Source: Perlabentimonas sp046542995 (GTDB lineage Bacteria > Bacteroidota > Bacteroidia > Bacteroidales > Tenuifilaceae). Taken from it: a stretch of 64,000 nucleotides of DNA. Below are positions 52,592 to 61,466 of the stretch, in pieces. The translations under genes were made by a program, and so were the position numbers. The first letter of the stretch is position 1; every line of letters begins with the position of its first letter. The notes beneath the pieces are model-generated. The model searched no databases. It was not told the origin of the DNA and was given only the letters and a program-made list of their open reading frames with translations. The DNA lies in assembly GCA_046542995.1 (NCBI GenBank), contig JBKHAH010000001.1:45206-109205 (forward strand). Reading direction: 5' to 3'.

Positions 52592-53044
52592 AAAGTACTT
52601 TTTAATAAATTAAAAGAATTATGAATGTATTTTACACAAACGTTCAAACAATTCAAGTTCTATAAACACAAATTAGAACTTGCTGTTATTATGAAGACTA
52701 AACGACCTGATAATAGTAATTAATAAATAATAACTGAAAAATCGAAACTTTTAAAACACCGACTCCCCAATATAGGTTGTAACCCCTCCAATGCTTCAAT
52801 TCTAACTAAAGAGTTACCCATTTTATTTAATACTGCCGCTACTCATACATAAATGTAATCTTTTTCTTGAATTATGGCAATAATACCTTTGTATGGCAAT
52901 GGCGTTAACATGTCATGATATACTTATGGTTGATAAATGATCTATATGCCTATAATTGAATATTGAAAAAATAATATAAGGTTGGCTATTTTTATTTAAA
53001 TTAGCAAAGAATATAAAACATACACCCACTCATAATTTCTCCTT
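52592..53044. other. 453-nt divergent intergenic region
   Basis: AT-rich and without a recognisable gene. A plus-strand TACCTTTG (52884-52891) fits the -7 consensus and could start transcription toward the lipoprotein gene at 53045 with a leader of about 150 nt. No RNA motif was recognised. Confidence 0.4.
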
Positions 53045-53638
53045 ATGTTAAAAAAAATTCTTTTATTACTTGTAGCTATAGTCTTTTTAACATCATGTGA
53101 TTCAAGGCAGCGGCAAACATCTGAGGAAGAAGCAAAAAACCAATCGGTATTCGACTCTGAAACCCATCAAGAATTTATTGACAACCTTGCCTCCCTTTGC
53201 GGAAAATCATACCGCGGTGAGCAGGTTTATCGGAGTCATCATGGTGATAGCTGGGCAGATCGAAACATGATTATGCACGTTACAGTTTGTGAGGACGATA
53301 AGGTTCATATCCCCTTCCATGTAGATGATGACCACTCACGCACATGGATGTTCTTTGCAGAGGACGGGAAACTTGGATTTAAGCATCAGCATTTACACGA
53401 GGATGGCACCCACGAATATGGCTCAATGTATGGAGGCTATGCAACCGATAAAGGGACAGCCTATACCCAGTATTTCCCTGCTGATGAATATACCAGTGAA
53501 GTTATTGAGGGCGGTGAAGGTAACGTATGGACCGTCTCAATGGATAAGGAACTCACCTGGTACTCCTACCGACTAGACAGGGATGGCGAGAAAAGACTTG
53601 AGATAATGTTTGATTTAACAGAACCGGTTGATTACTAG
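53045..53638 (+). CDS. lipoprotein of unknown function
   Basis: 197 residues. A lipoprotein signal with lipobox 'FLTSC' (Cys about 18) is followed by a soluble domain with two further Cys ('SLCGKSY', 'VTVCEDD', possible disulfide) and many His/Asp residues ('HIPFHVDDDHSRTW', 'FKHQHLHEDGTHEYG'). The composition suggests metal or sugar binding but no family is recognised. It is followed 40 nt later by a GH13 gene, so the two may be expressed together. Confidence 0.72.
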   Translation: MLKKILLLLVAIVFLTSCDSRQRQTSEEEAKNQSVFDSETHQEFIDNLASLCGKSYRGEQVYRSHHGDSWADRNMIMHVTVCEDDKVHIPFHVDDDHSRTWMFFAEDGKLGFKHQHLHEDGTHEYGSMYGGYATDKGTAYTQYFPADEYTSEVIEGGEGNVWTVSMDKELTWYSYRLDRDGEKRLEIMFDLTEPVDY

Positions 53639-53678
53639 GGAATGTCCTGTGTGCCACCTTAATTAATACCTACTAGTT

Positions 53679-55379
53679 ATGAGCCAAGCCATAAACATTT
53701 ATCAGGTTTTTACTCGGCTGTTCCTAAATGATAACAGCACCAACAAACCATTCGGGACAATTGAGGAGAACGGATGCTCCAAGTTTGAGCATTTCACCCC
53801 AAAAGCCTTACAGGCATTAAAAGATTTTGGTGTATCTCATATTTGGTTTACTGGGGCTATTCGCCATGCAACCTGCACCGATTACAGTAAATACAATATA
53901 CCCAATAATAATCCGCTGATTGTTAAGGGTCGTGCTGGCTCACCCTACGCTATAACCGACTATTACGATGTTGACCCAGACTTAGCCACAGAACCGAAAA
54001 ACCGCATGGAAGAATTTGAAGGTTTGGTTGACCGTTGTCATGCCGAGGGCTTAAATGTGATAATCGACTTTGTTCCAAACCACGTTGCCAGGGAGTATGA
54101 CAGTTTAATGCAACCAAGTAATATCGATGCACTAGGTGAGAACGACGAACCGAACCATGCCTTCCTACCATCGAATAACTTTTACTATATTCCCAACCAG
54201 CCTTTTAAGGTACCCAAAGGGATAGGTTTCCCTTACACCACGGGAGCAAATGAATACATCGAATCGCCTGCGAAAGCAACGGGTAATGATGCATTTACGG
54301 CTCAACCAAGCATTACCGATTGGTACGAAACCATTAAGTTGAACTACGGCGTTGATTACCTCAATAATCATCAGGAGCATTTCTCGCCCATTCCCGACAC
54401 ATGGGGAAAGATGCTCCATATTATGCAGTTCTGGGCGCAGAAAGGGGTCGATGGGCTGCGTTGCGATATGGCTGAAATGGTACCGATTGAGTTTTGGCAG
54501 TGGGCAATTCCAAAAGTTAAGGAAACTAATAAACAGCTACTTTTTATTGCTGAGGTTTACAAACCCTCCGAATACAAAAGATTTCTTGATGCCGGCTTCG
54601 ATTACCTTTACGACAAGGTTGGGCTTTACGATATTTCCCGAGCACTAATAGAGGGGCATGGCTCAGCAAGACAGATAACCAGCCTTTGGCAGCAGTACGA
54701 GGGTTACTCACACCAAATGCTCAGGTTTTTAGAAAATCACGATGAGCAGCGTATTGCATCCTCGCATTTTGCAGGTGACCCATGGAAAGCCATGCCCGCA
54801 ATGGTTCTTGCAGCTACGCTGAACTGTGGACCACTAATGCTGTACTTTGGTCAGGAAATTGGAGAGAAAGCTCAAAATAGCGAAGGATTTAGCCAGAACG
54901 AAGGGAGAACTACTATTTTTGATTACTGGTGCTTAACAGAATACCAAAAATGGGTTAATGGCGGTAAATTTAATACAGAACAATTGAGTAGCAATCAGCG
55001 TAAACTACGTAACTTCTACAAAGATTTAAATAGATTACGCATAAAATCGAAAGCAATAAGCGAAGGAGAATTCTACGATTTAATGTGGAAAAACCCTAGT
55101 CTAAATCTTGACAAAATTTACGCCTATCTTCGTTATTACAAACAGGAGGTTATTTTAGTGGTGCTGAATTTTGATAATGAAAATGACCACACCATTAAAC
55201 TTAGAATCCCATCCGATGCGGTTAACATGGCAGGCTTATCAAAAACAAACAAATGGAATGCTAGCCAGCTTATTTTTGGTAATCAAATGACCGAATTTTA
55301 CCCAAACGATGCACAGAATGAAGGTATCTCGGTTTACATACCTAAAAACAAGGGCCTCGTTTTTAAAATAGAAAAATAA
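53679..55379 (+). CDS. cytoplasmic GH13-family glycosidase (alpha-amylase-like)
   Basis: 566 residues, no signal peptide. GH13 motifs in order: 'VIIDFVPNHVA' (region I, about 126-136), 'GLRCDMAEM' (region II, nucleophile Asp263), 'FIAEVYKP' (region III, acid/base Glu near 290), 'ENHDEQR' (region IV, Asp near 354). A C-terminal beta domain follows (about 480-566). It probably acts on intracellular alpha-glucans or maltodextrins; exact specificity is unclear. It is the second gene after the lipoprotein. Confidence 0.88.
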   Translation: MSQAINIYQVFTRLFLNDNSTNKPFGTIEENGCSKFEHFTPKALQALKDFGVSHIWFTGAIRHATCTDYSKYNIPNNNPLIVKGRAGSPYAITDYYDVDPDLATEPKNRMEEFEGLVDRCHAEGLNVIIDFVPNHVAREYDSLMQPSNIDALGENDEPNHAFLPSNNFYYIPNQPFKVPKGIGFPYTTGANEYIESPAKATGNDAFTAQPSITDWYETIKLNYGVDYLNNHQEHFSPIPDTWGKMLHIMQFWAQKGVDGLRCDMAEMVPIEFWQWAIPKVKETNKQLLFIAEVYKPSEYKRFLDAGFDYLYDKVGLYDISRALIEGHGSARQITSLWQQYEGYSHQMLRFLENHDEQRIASSHFAGDPWKAMPAMVLAATLNCGPLMLYFGQEIGEKAQNSEGFSQNEGRTTIFDYWCLTEYQKWVNGGKFNTEQLSSNQRKLRNFYKDLNRLRIKSKAISEGEFYDLMWKNPSLNLDKIYAYLRYYKQEVILVVLNFDNENDHTIKLRIPSDAVNMAGLSKTNKWNASQLIFGNQMTEFYPNDAQNEGISVYIPKNKGLVFKIEK

Positions 55380-55539
55380 ATGCTACAGGCATTAGAAGTA
55401 TGACTAAAGAAGGTAGTACTGTAATTTTAGTGGAAGATATATAAAGTTTGAAATTAAAAACTAGGTTTTCCTTAATTGCAGTATATTTCCACGAAATTAG
55501 CAGCAGAACCCTAAAGAAAAAAATGAATTTTGTAAGCAT

Positions 55540-55575
55540 AAAAAAAACCAGCCCCTAATTAACTAAGTGCTGGTT
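55540..55575 (-). terminator. intrinsic terminator of the cold-shock gene
   Basis: AACCAGC (55546-55552) and GCTGGTT (55569-55575) form a 7-bp stem; on the minus strand it is followed by eight T (55547-55540). It lies 32 nt past the cspA-like stop. Confidence 0.8.
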
Positions 55576-55606
55576 CTAAAAATTAATTACGATTTATAAT
55601 AGGATG

Positions 55607-55798
55607 CTATACAAGCTTTACATTAACCGCATTAATACCTTTTTTTCCTTCTTCTAATTCAAAAGTAACCTCATCGTTGTCTCTGATGCTGTCAATTAAA
55701 CCTGATGAATGTACAAAGTACTCTTTCGTTGAATTTTCGTCTTTAATGAATCCGAATCCTTTCGTCTCATCAAAAAATTTTACTGTTCCGTTGTTCAT
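55607..55798 (-). CDS. cold-shock domain protein
   Basis: 63 residues, a complete CspA-type OB fold. RNP1 'KGFGFIKDE' (about 13-21) and RNP2 'EYFVHSSGL' (about 26-34) are clear. 'GTVKFFDETKGFGFI' opens the protein as in the family, and it ends 'GINAVNVKLV'. It binds single-stranded RNA or DNA as an RNA chaperone. Monocistronic: own promoter upstream and hairpin terminator downstream. Confidence 0.95.
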   Translation of the reverse strand: MNNGTVKFFDETKGFGFIKDENSTKEYFVHSSGLIDSIRDNDEVTFELEEGKKGINAVNVKLV

Positions 55799-55821
55799 AA
55801 TTTATTATTAAAATTGAACGA

Positions 55822-55851
55822 CAAAAGTAATCTTAAATATTGGATATACAA
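55822..55851 (-). promoter_or_regulatory. promoter of the cold-shock gene
   Basis: On the minus strand TTG (55851-55849), a 19-nt spacer and TACTTTTG (55829-55822) fit the Bacteroidota -33/-7 pattern. The leader to the ATG at 55798 would be short. Confidence 0.6.
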
Positions 55852-55904
55852 CATTTATTTTCAATAATTTGTGCAAATTATCCAAAATAATCAAAATACA
55901 TTGT

Positions 55905-55912
55905 TATCTTTG
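55905..55912 (+). promoter_or_regulatory. -7 promoter box of the 53-residue ORF
   Basis: TATCTTTG matches TAnnTTTG exactly. It lies 73 nt before the ATG at 55986. Confidence 0.45.
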
Positions 55913-55985
55913 GTAAATACTAAAGTGAAGAGGGAGTTAACAGCAACCTTTCAACACTTAAACAACTAATGAAAGGAAGCCAAAG

Positions 55986-56147
55986 ATGAATACCAAGAAG
56001 CAATCGAGCAACAAAACCCCTGACTTAACCAAAATGCAGGCCGTAATAATTGACTCCAGAACTATTATTTACATTGCCAACGATGCCGACCCCAAGGAAG
56101 CCAGAAAACGTTATTTAGACAGACCTAGCAGTTTTAAAAAACCATAG
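55986..56147 (+). CDS. small hypothetical protein, 53 residues
   Basis: ATG 55986 to TAG 56147. It is preceded by an AAAGGAAG ribosome-binding site about 10 nt upstream and by a -7 box. The sequence is polar and basic at both ends, with a central 'MQAVIIDSRTIIYIAND' strand-like segment and the tail 'PKEARKRYLDRPSS'. No cysteine, no TM helix, no recognised family. The good translation signals support a real gene. Confidence 0.5.
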   Translation: MNTKKQSSNKTPDLTKMQAVIIDSRTIIYIANDADPKEARKRYLDRPSSFKKP

Positions 56148-56278
56148 TTATTTTATGCTGCAAATGTAAAATCACATCTCAGCTTATAAACATAGAGGTT
56201 ATTAGGTAGATTCAAGAAGGATACCCAAATACATTACCCATCTGAGCATTTGGAATGATCAGATGGGTACTTTTTGTT

Positions 56279-58693
56279 CTACTCGTACTTTAAGGTTATG
56301 GCAGGATCTGTTCTTGCAGCCTTTAATGCCTGATAGCTTACCGTTAACACCGCAATAAGGTATGCCAAAACCGATGCGGCAATAAAGAACCATGGCGAAA
56401 GGTTTATGCGGAATGCGAAATCGTTTAACCAGCTCTTCATCAAGTACCATGCAATGGGCCAAGAGATAAGGGTTGCAATGATAAATAGCTTATTAATCTC
56501 TTTTAGCAGCAACCAGACTACAAGCCCCATATTGGCCCCAAGCACCTTGCGTATGCCTATTTCACGGGTGCGCTGCTCCGCAGAATACGATGATAAACCA
56601 AGCAACCCTAACGATGCAATGATAATTGCAAGAATGCTGAAGCTGGTAAAAAGAATCCCTGCACGTTTCTCATCACTATACTGTTCTTCAATGGCTTCCT
56701 TCATAAAAAAATAATCGAACTCCTGATCAGATACAAATTCATTCCATTTAGATTCAATGCTTCGAATGGTTTCCTGAATATTCCCATTGTCAATTCTTAT
56801 GGTAACGTATGCGAAAACTGGATGATATGCAATAACAAGCGGACTAATCTTTTTATGCAAAGACTCGTAATGGAAATCTTCCATCACTCCTACTATCCTG
56901 CGCTCATCGTTGGCATTCAATGTAATGTGCTTACCAATAGGCGAACCTTCAAACCCAAAACCCTTTGCAGCGGATTGATTTATTACCATTGCCATTGAGT
57001 CGCTTGCATAATCATCGCTAAAATAGCGCCCCTCAACCATTCTAAATTGCAGTGCTTTATCAAAATCGTGATGAGCATAAAAGAAATTATAGGTTTGGAA
57101 ATCTTCTTGTGCTGCCCCCTCTTTCTGCATTATTGTATTGCCAATTGTAGTTGTTGGCAGGGACGACGCTCTTGAAACAGCCTTAACATTAGGAACATCC
57201 CTTAACTCATTGAGAAAAGTTTCACGTTGAGCCTCAGGCACAACATACGACCTATTAATAACTAACAGGTTATCTGAATTGTATCCTAACTCTTTGTCCT
57301 GCATAAACGAAATTTGGAAAAAGACTACAAACGTTGATATTAGCAAACCAATGGTTATTGTAAACTGAATAACAACCAGCACACCTCTAAGCAAACTACT
57401 TTTCATGCCACCTTGAATCTTTCCCTTGAGCACCTTAAGTGGCTCGAAACTAGCCAAAAAGAATGCAGGGTAGCTACCTGCAGCAAAACCTACAATTAGG
57501 ATTGTAGCAATAAGAATACCAACAGTTAATGCAATTGGTAATGAGGAGAGCATCATCTCCTTGCCTGCTATGTTATTAAATTCGGGTATTGCAAGTATAA
57601 TAATGCCAATGGCAATAAGTAATGAAATAGTTGAAACAAGAACCGATTCAGTTAAAAACTGCCCAATAAGCTTGCTCCTGGTTGATCCTACAACTTTTCT
57701 TATTCCTACCTCTTTTGCTCTTCTGGCCGATCGCGCAGTAGAAAGATTCATAAAGTTAATTGCTGCGATTACCAGAATAAATACTGCAATAATTAAAAAA
57801 ACATAAACCATAGTTCTGCTACCTCCCTTCTGCATCTCAAAGGGCATACTTGAATTTAAGTGAATATCCAATAGCGGCTGAGTAAAGTATTCGTAATGGT
57901 TTCCTGCCTCGCCCATCTCCTGGTAAGAAACACCCATAAACTGCTCAAACTGTGGGCCAGCATAGGTTTCGACCATCTCTATAAAGCGTTCATTAACTGT
58001 CTTTGATTTTAACCCTTCTTGAAGCAGCAAGTACGTATAATTGCTGTTTCCTACCCAGCTGGTTTGGTTCGATACTGGGAGCGATACAAATGATCCAACC
58101 ATATCAAACTGAATGTGACTGTTGGAGGGTACATCCTCAACTACACCAACAACCTCCCAGTCATCCCTACCCTGCCACATCTTCACAATTTTACCAACAG
58201 GATTCTCATTGCCAAAATACTTACGTGCAGTGGACTCGGTCATTACCACCTGATTTTCTAAATTTAGAATGTTATCAGGATCTCCGCTAATAAGCTTAAA
58301 TCCATTAAAAATTTGGAAGAAGGTGGAGTCAGCATGTATCATCTCCTTTTCAACAAACGTTTTATCGCCATACCGAACATCAGGATCTCCTCCAAAGTTG
58401 AATACCCTTGTAAAATTTAAAATATCTGGATACTGCTCAACAGAAGTTGGTCCAATGGGAATATTACTTATGGGGGCCACCATTTCAGTGTCTTGCAGCT
58501 TCGCATCCAGACAGATTCTATGAATGTTTTGGGCGTTAGGATGAAACCTATCGTAACTAAACTCATCAACAACATATAGAATAATAAGAAGCGCACTGGC
58601 GATACCAACAGCTAAACCGAAAATATTTATAAGGGTATAACCTCTTTGTGAAATAAGATTTCGGACAGAAACCTTCAGGTAGTTTAGGATCAT
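56279..58693 (-). CDS. FtsX/MacB-type ABC transporter permease (third of tandem set)
   Basis: 804 residues. Architecture: TM near 20-42, periplasmic MacB-PCD-like domain (about 45-280), three TM helices with 'NFMNLSTARSARRAKEVGIRKV' (about 315-336) linking them, a further TM and second periplasmic domain (about 425-670), and three C-terminal TM helices with 'SSYSAEQRTREIGIRKVLGA'. This double-FtsX layout is typical of Bacteroidota efflux-type permeases. No ABC ATPase, membrane-fusion or TolC gene is in the window. It has its own upstream region with a palindrome and a -24-like element, separate from the two upstream paralogues. Confidence 0.88.
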   Translation of the reverse strand: MILNYLKVSVRNLISQRGYTLINIFGLAVGIASALLIILYVVDEFSYDRFHPNAQNIHRICLDAKLQDTEMVAPISNIPIGPTSVEQYPDILNFTRVFNFGGDPDVRYGDKTFVEKEMIHADSTFFQIFNGFKLISGDPDNILNLENQVVMTESTARKYFGNENPVGKIVKMWQGRDDWEVVGVVEDVPSNSHIQFDMVGSFVSLPVSNQTSWVGNSNYTYLLLQEGLKSKTVNERFIEMVETYAGPQFEQFMGVSYQEMGEAGNHYEYFTQPLLDIHLNSSMPFEMQKGGSRTMVYVFLIIAVFILVIAAINFMNLSTARSARRAKEVGIRKVVGSTRSKLIGQFLTESVLVSTISLLIAIGIIILAIPEFNNIAGKEMMLSSLPIALTVGILIATILIVGFAAGSYPAFFLASFEPLKVLKGKIQGGMKSSLLRGVLVVIQFTITIGLLISTFVVFFQISFMQDKELGYNSDNLLVINRSYVVPEAQRETFLNELRDVPNVKAVSRASSLPTTTIGNTIMQKEGAAQEDFQTYNFFYAHHDFDKALQFRMVEGRYFSDDYASDSMAMVINQSAAKGFGFEGSPIGKHITLNANDERRIVGVMEDFHYESLHKKISPLVIAYHPVFAYVTIRIDNGNIQETIRSIESKWNEFVSDQEFDYFFMKEAIEEQYSDEKRAGILFTSFSILAIIIASLGLLGLSSYSAEQRTREIGIRKVLGANMGLVVWLLLKEINKLFIIATLISWPIAWYLMKSWLNDFAFRINLSPWFFIAASVLAYLIAVLTVSYQALKAARTDPAITLKYE

Positions 58694-58790
58694 AACAAAT
58701 AGAATTAAGTAATTAATATGATAAAAATGTTATTAGATGTATGACGATTGAACGAATCAATTGTAACGAGATTCTCAACACCAAAACACT

Positions 58791-58807
58791 ATCATATTGC
58801 GTACCAA
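58791..58807 (-). promoter_or_regulatory. possible sigma-54 (-24/-12) promoter
   Basis: On the minus strand TTGGTACG matches 7 of 8 bases of the -24 consensus TTGGCACG; the -12 element (ATGAT at the right spacing) is poor. A palindrome lies about 77 nt upstream, the usual place of an enhancer site. Confidence 0.35.
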
Positions 58808-58883
58808 AATACACATAATGCTGTATTTCTGCATATTAAGCACTGTTAATTTTATAATTGATTGTTCAATTCCGTATAGCTCG

Positions 58884-58899
58884 TGTTCGGAAGCGAACA
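58884..58899. promoter_or_regulatory. palindrome upstream of the third permease gene
   Basis: TGTTCG-GAAG-CGAACA is a perfect 6-4-6 inverted repeat. A near copy lies upstream of the first permease gene at 63951-63966, with similar spacing to a -24-like element. Confidence 0.5.
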
Positions 58900-58967
58900 G
58901 GTAAGGAGGGTGATTAAACTGCAGGTTGATTATTGTTTGCCATGCAACTGAATTAAAGAAATGAAAA

Positions 58968-59031
58968 TTAACAACCAAAGAGCAACTAACACCCACAATA
59001 ATGGTCAGCTCAATTATTCTTTGGTTGTTAA
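58968..59031 (-). terminator. long-stem hairpin after the second permease gene
   Basis: TTAACAACCAAAGA (58968-58981) and TCTTTGGTTGTTAA (59018-59031) are perfect 14-nt complementary arms around a 36-nt loop, 50 nt past the stop at 59082. On the minus strand AATTTTCATTTC follows, so it may be a terminator. Confidence 0.5.
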
Positions 59032-59081
59032 CTTTACTGAAAACTATTCGTTAGGTTTAATAAGCAGAGGTTAACCTGCTA

Positions 59082-61421
59082 TTACTCGTACTTTAATGCC
59101 TCCACAGGATTTGTATGCGAAGCTTTAATTGCCTTATAGCCAACAGTTATCAATGCAATGGCTAGGCTTATAAGCCCGGCAAAAAGGAACACATCAAAAC
59201 TCGTTGAAATGCGATATGCATATTCTCTTAGCCAATACTCCATGGTGTAGTAAGCTAATATCCAGCCTAAGACATTTGCAAGCAGTACCCATTTTACGAA
59301 CTCCCAAACCATTAAAATTACTATTGTCAATTCAGTTGCTCCCAATGTTTTTCTTATGGCAATTTCTCTAAACTTTTGCTCAGCCATAAATGTGGCCAGT
59401 CCCAATAGCCCAAGGCAAGATATTAGAATGGCTAAAAAGCTAAAGTAAGAGAACAATTTTGTCATTCGCATTTCTGATCGATACAGGCTATCAAACAATT
59501 CATCAAAAAACTGGTAAGTAAAAAGCTCACCGGGATAAACTGTACCCCAAACTTTCTCTATCTCTTTTACTGTACTTGTAATATCTTCTGAGTGAATTCT
59601 GAGAGAAACCCTATTCTGATAGGGGGCAGCCGTAAAGATCAACAAAGGTTGAACCTTGTGTTTTAAACTCTTAAAATTAAAATCAGCAACTACGCCTATA
59701 ATTTCAAAGCTATATCCCCATAGTTCTACAGGTTTACCCACAGGATTATCCATACCCATAACCCTTGCAGCTTCCTGGTTAATTACTAAACCCATTGAAT
59801 CTGACGCCATCTTTGGATTCCATGCACTACCTTTAACCAGCTCCATACCGAAAACATCGAGAAAATCATTGTGAGCAATGAGAGTTGAAAAGAGAGAATT
59901 ATCATTGGGGTCCTGCCCTTCCCAAGATACGCCTCCTGTGCTATTACCAACCTGATAGGGTAAGGCGTTTGAACATGTTACAGACTCTACACTTGGAATT
60001 TTTAGCAACTCCTCCTTTAACATATCATACTTTTCAAGCCCGCCCTTATTAAACATAACTGATACTATATTCTCCTTTTGAAAGCCCAAGTTCTTATTCA
60101 TCATATAGTCTAATTGTCTGCTAACCAAAATTGTTGCTACAATAAGAGCAACTGAAAGACTAAATTGAAAAACAACAAGCACGGTTCTGAATAATTTTGA
60201 CCCTTTACTAAATTCGCCTTTAAGAACTTTTATTGGAACAAATGACGAAAGGAAAAAAGCAGGATAGCTACCTGAAATGACTCCGGTTACTATAGCTACA
60301 AGAACAACAACACCAAACATCCAGCTGGATGTGGATGAGAAAGCGATGTTCTTTCCTGAAAGGTCGTTAAAACTGGGTAAAAATATTGCTACAAGCATCA
60401 TAGCAATTACAAATGCTATAAGCGTTAGTAAAATTGATTCACCCAGAAACTGTCCGATTAGTTGAATACGTTTACCACCGGCAACTTTACGTAAACCAAC
60501 CTCCTTTGCTCTTTTAGCTGAACGTGCCGTTGCCAGATTCATGAAATTTATACATGCTATGAGCAATACCAGGAATGCTATTGCAGAAAAAATTCGAACA
60601 TTGGTAATTGCTCCGGACCCCCAAATATTATACAAATAGCTCCTCATAAGGGGTTCAAGATGGAGCGTTACATTTTCCTGCCCATTATTGGCAACAACAT
60701 TTGAAATCTGCTCCTCCACTTGTTTGAAATCAACACTCTCATCTATTTGAACGTATGTATAAAAACTATTGTTGGTCCAGTTAATATTCATTTCGCCCCA
60801 GTATCGATCAATATTTCCCTCAAACGAAATAACGTAGTCAAATTTCAAATGAGTATTTGAAGGTCTTTGAACTACACCTGTTACATTGTATGAAAATTCA
60901 GAATTTATAACAATATTCTTTCCAACAGGATTCTCATCACCAAAAAATCGCTCGGCAAACTTTTGGGTTAAGATAATGGAATTAGGATCGCTCAATGATG
61001 TTTCAGGTGACCCGTAAATAAATTTGAATGTAAAAAGATCGAAAGCCTCTTTATCAGCAAAGTATCCATTATTAACGTACGAATCCTTGCTATTTACGGT
61101 AAAAATATTTCTTTGCCAAATTGGCGTAAATCTAGCAACTTTTTTTATGCTTGAATAGCTATTACGTAGCTCGGGCGCCAAAGGGCCAGGTGTATTATAC
61201 ACAAGTAAATCGTCAGTTCCAGAATACGTTTGATACTCATAGACCCTATATATTTCATCAATATTGGAATGGAAACGGTCATAATTCACCTCGTCAATAA
61301 CCCAAAATAGAATAAGAATAGCAGCAGCCATACCTATAGCTAAACCAACAATATTGATAAGTGAGAACCCGATGTCTCTTTTTAAGGATCGCAGTGCAAT
61401 TAACAAGTAACTTTTTAGCAT
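59082..61421 (-). CDS. FtsX/MacB-type ABC transporter permease (second of tandem set)
   Basis: 779 residues, with the same layout as its neighbours: TM near 20-42, periplasmic domain, middle TM triplet around 'INFMNLATARSAKRAKEVGLRKV', second periplasmic domain, and C-terminal TM triplet with 'ATFMAEQKFREIAIRKTLGA'. It ends in 'NPVEALKYE', nearly the same C-terminus as the other two. It starts 45 nt after the first permease gene, so these two are co-transcribed. Probably part of an efflux or lipid/peptide export complex whose ATPase is encoded elsewhere. Confidence 0.88.
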   Translation of the reverse strand: MLKSYLLIALRSLKRDIGFSLINIVGLAIGMAAAILILFWVIDEVNYDRFHSNIDEIYRVYEYQTYSGTDDLLVYNTPGPLAPELRNSYSSIKKVARFTPIWQRNIFTVNSKDSYVNNGYFADKEAFDLFTFKFIYGSPETSLSDPNSIILTQKFAERFFGDENPVGKNIVINSEFSYNVTGVVQRPSNTHLKFDYVISFEGNIDRYWGEMNINWTNNSFYTYVQIDESVDFKQVEEQISNVVANNGQENVTLHLEPLMRSYLYNIWGSGAITNVRIFSAIAFLVLLIACINFMNLATARSAKRAKEVGLRKVAGGKRIQLIGQFLGESILLTLIAFVIAMMLVAIFLPSFNDLSGKNIAFSSTSSWMFGVVVLVAIVTGVISGSYPAFFLSSFVPIKVLKGEFSKGSKLFRTVLVVFQFSLSVALIVATILVSRQLDYMMNKNLGFQKENIVSVMFNKGGLEKYDMLKEELLKIPSVESVTCSNALPYQVGNSTGGVSWEGQDPNDNSLFSTLIAHNDFLDVFGMELVKGSAWNPKMASDSMGLVINQEAARVMGMDNPVGKPVELWGYSFEIIGVVADFNFKSLKHKVQPLLIFTAAPYQNRVSLRIHSEDITSTVKEIEKVWGTVYPGELFTYQFFDELFDSLYRSEMRMTKLFSYFSFLAILISCLGLLGLATFMAEQKFREIAIRKTLGATELTIVILMVWEFVKWVLLANVLGWILAYYTMEYWLREYAYRISTSFDVFLFAGLISLAIALITVGYKAIKASHTNPVEALKYE

Positions 61422-61466
61422 AATTTCTAATTTTTATCAGAATACAATTATTGAATATATTTTATA

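Larger units (their letters stand above)
58694..59081. other. 388-nt region between permease genes
   Basis: No gene seen. It holds, from right to left on the minus strand, a terminator-like hairpin (58968-59031), a palindrome (58884-58899) and a -24/-12-like promoter element (58791-58807), followed by about 100 nt of leader to the ATG at 58693. Confidence 0.55.
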
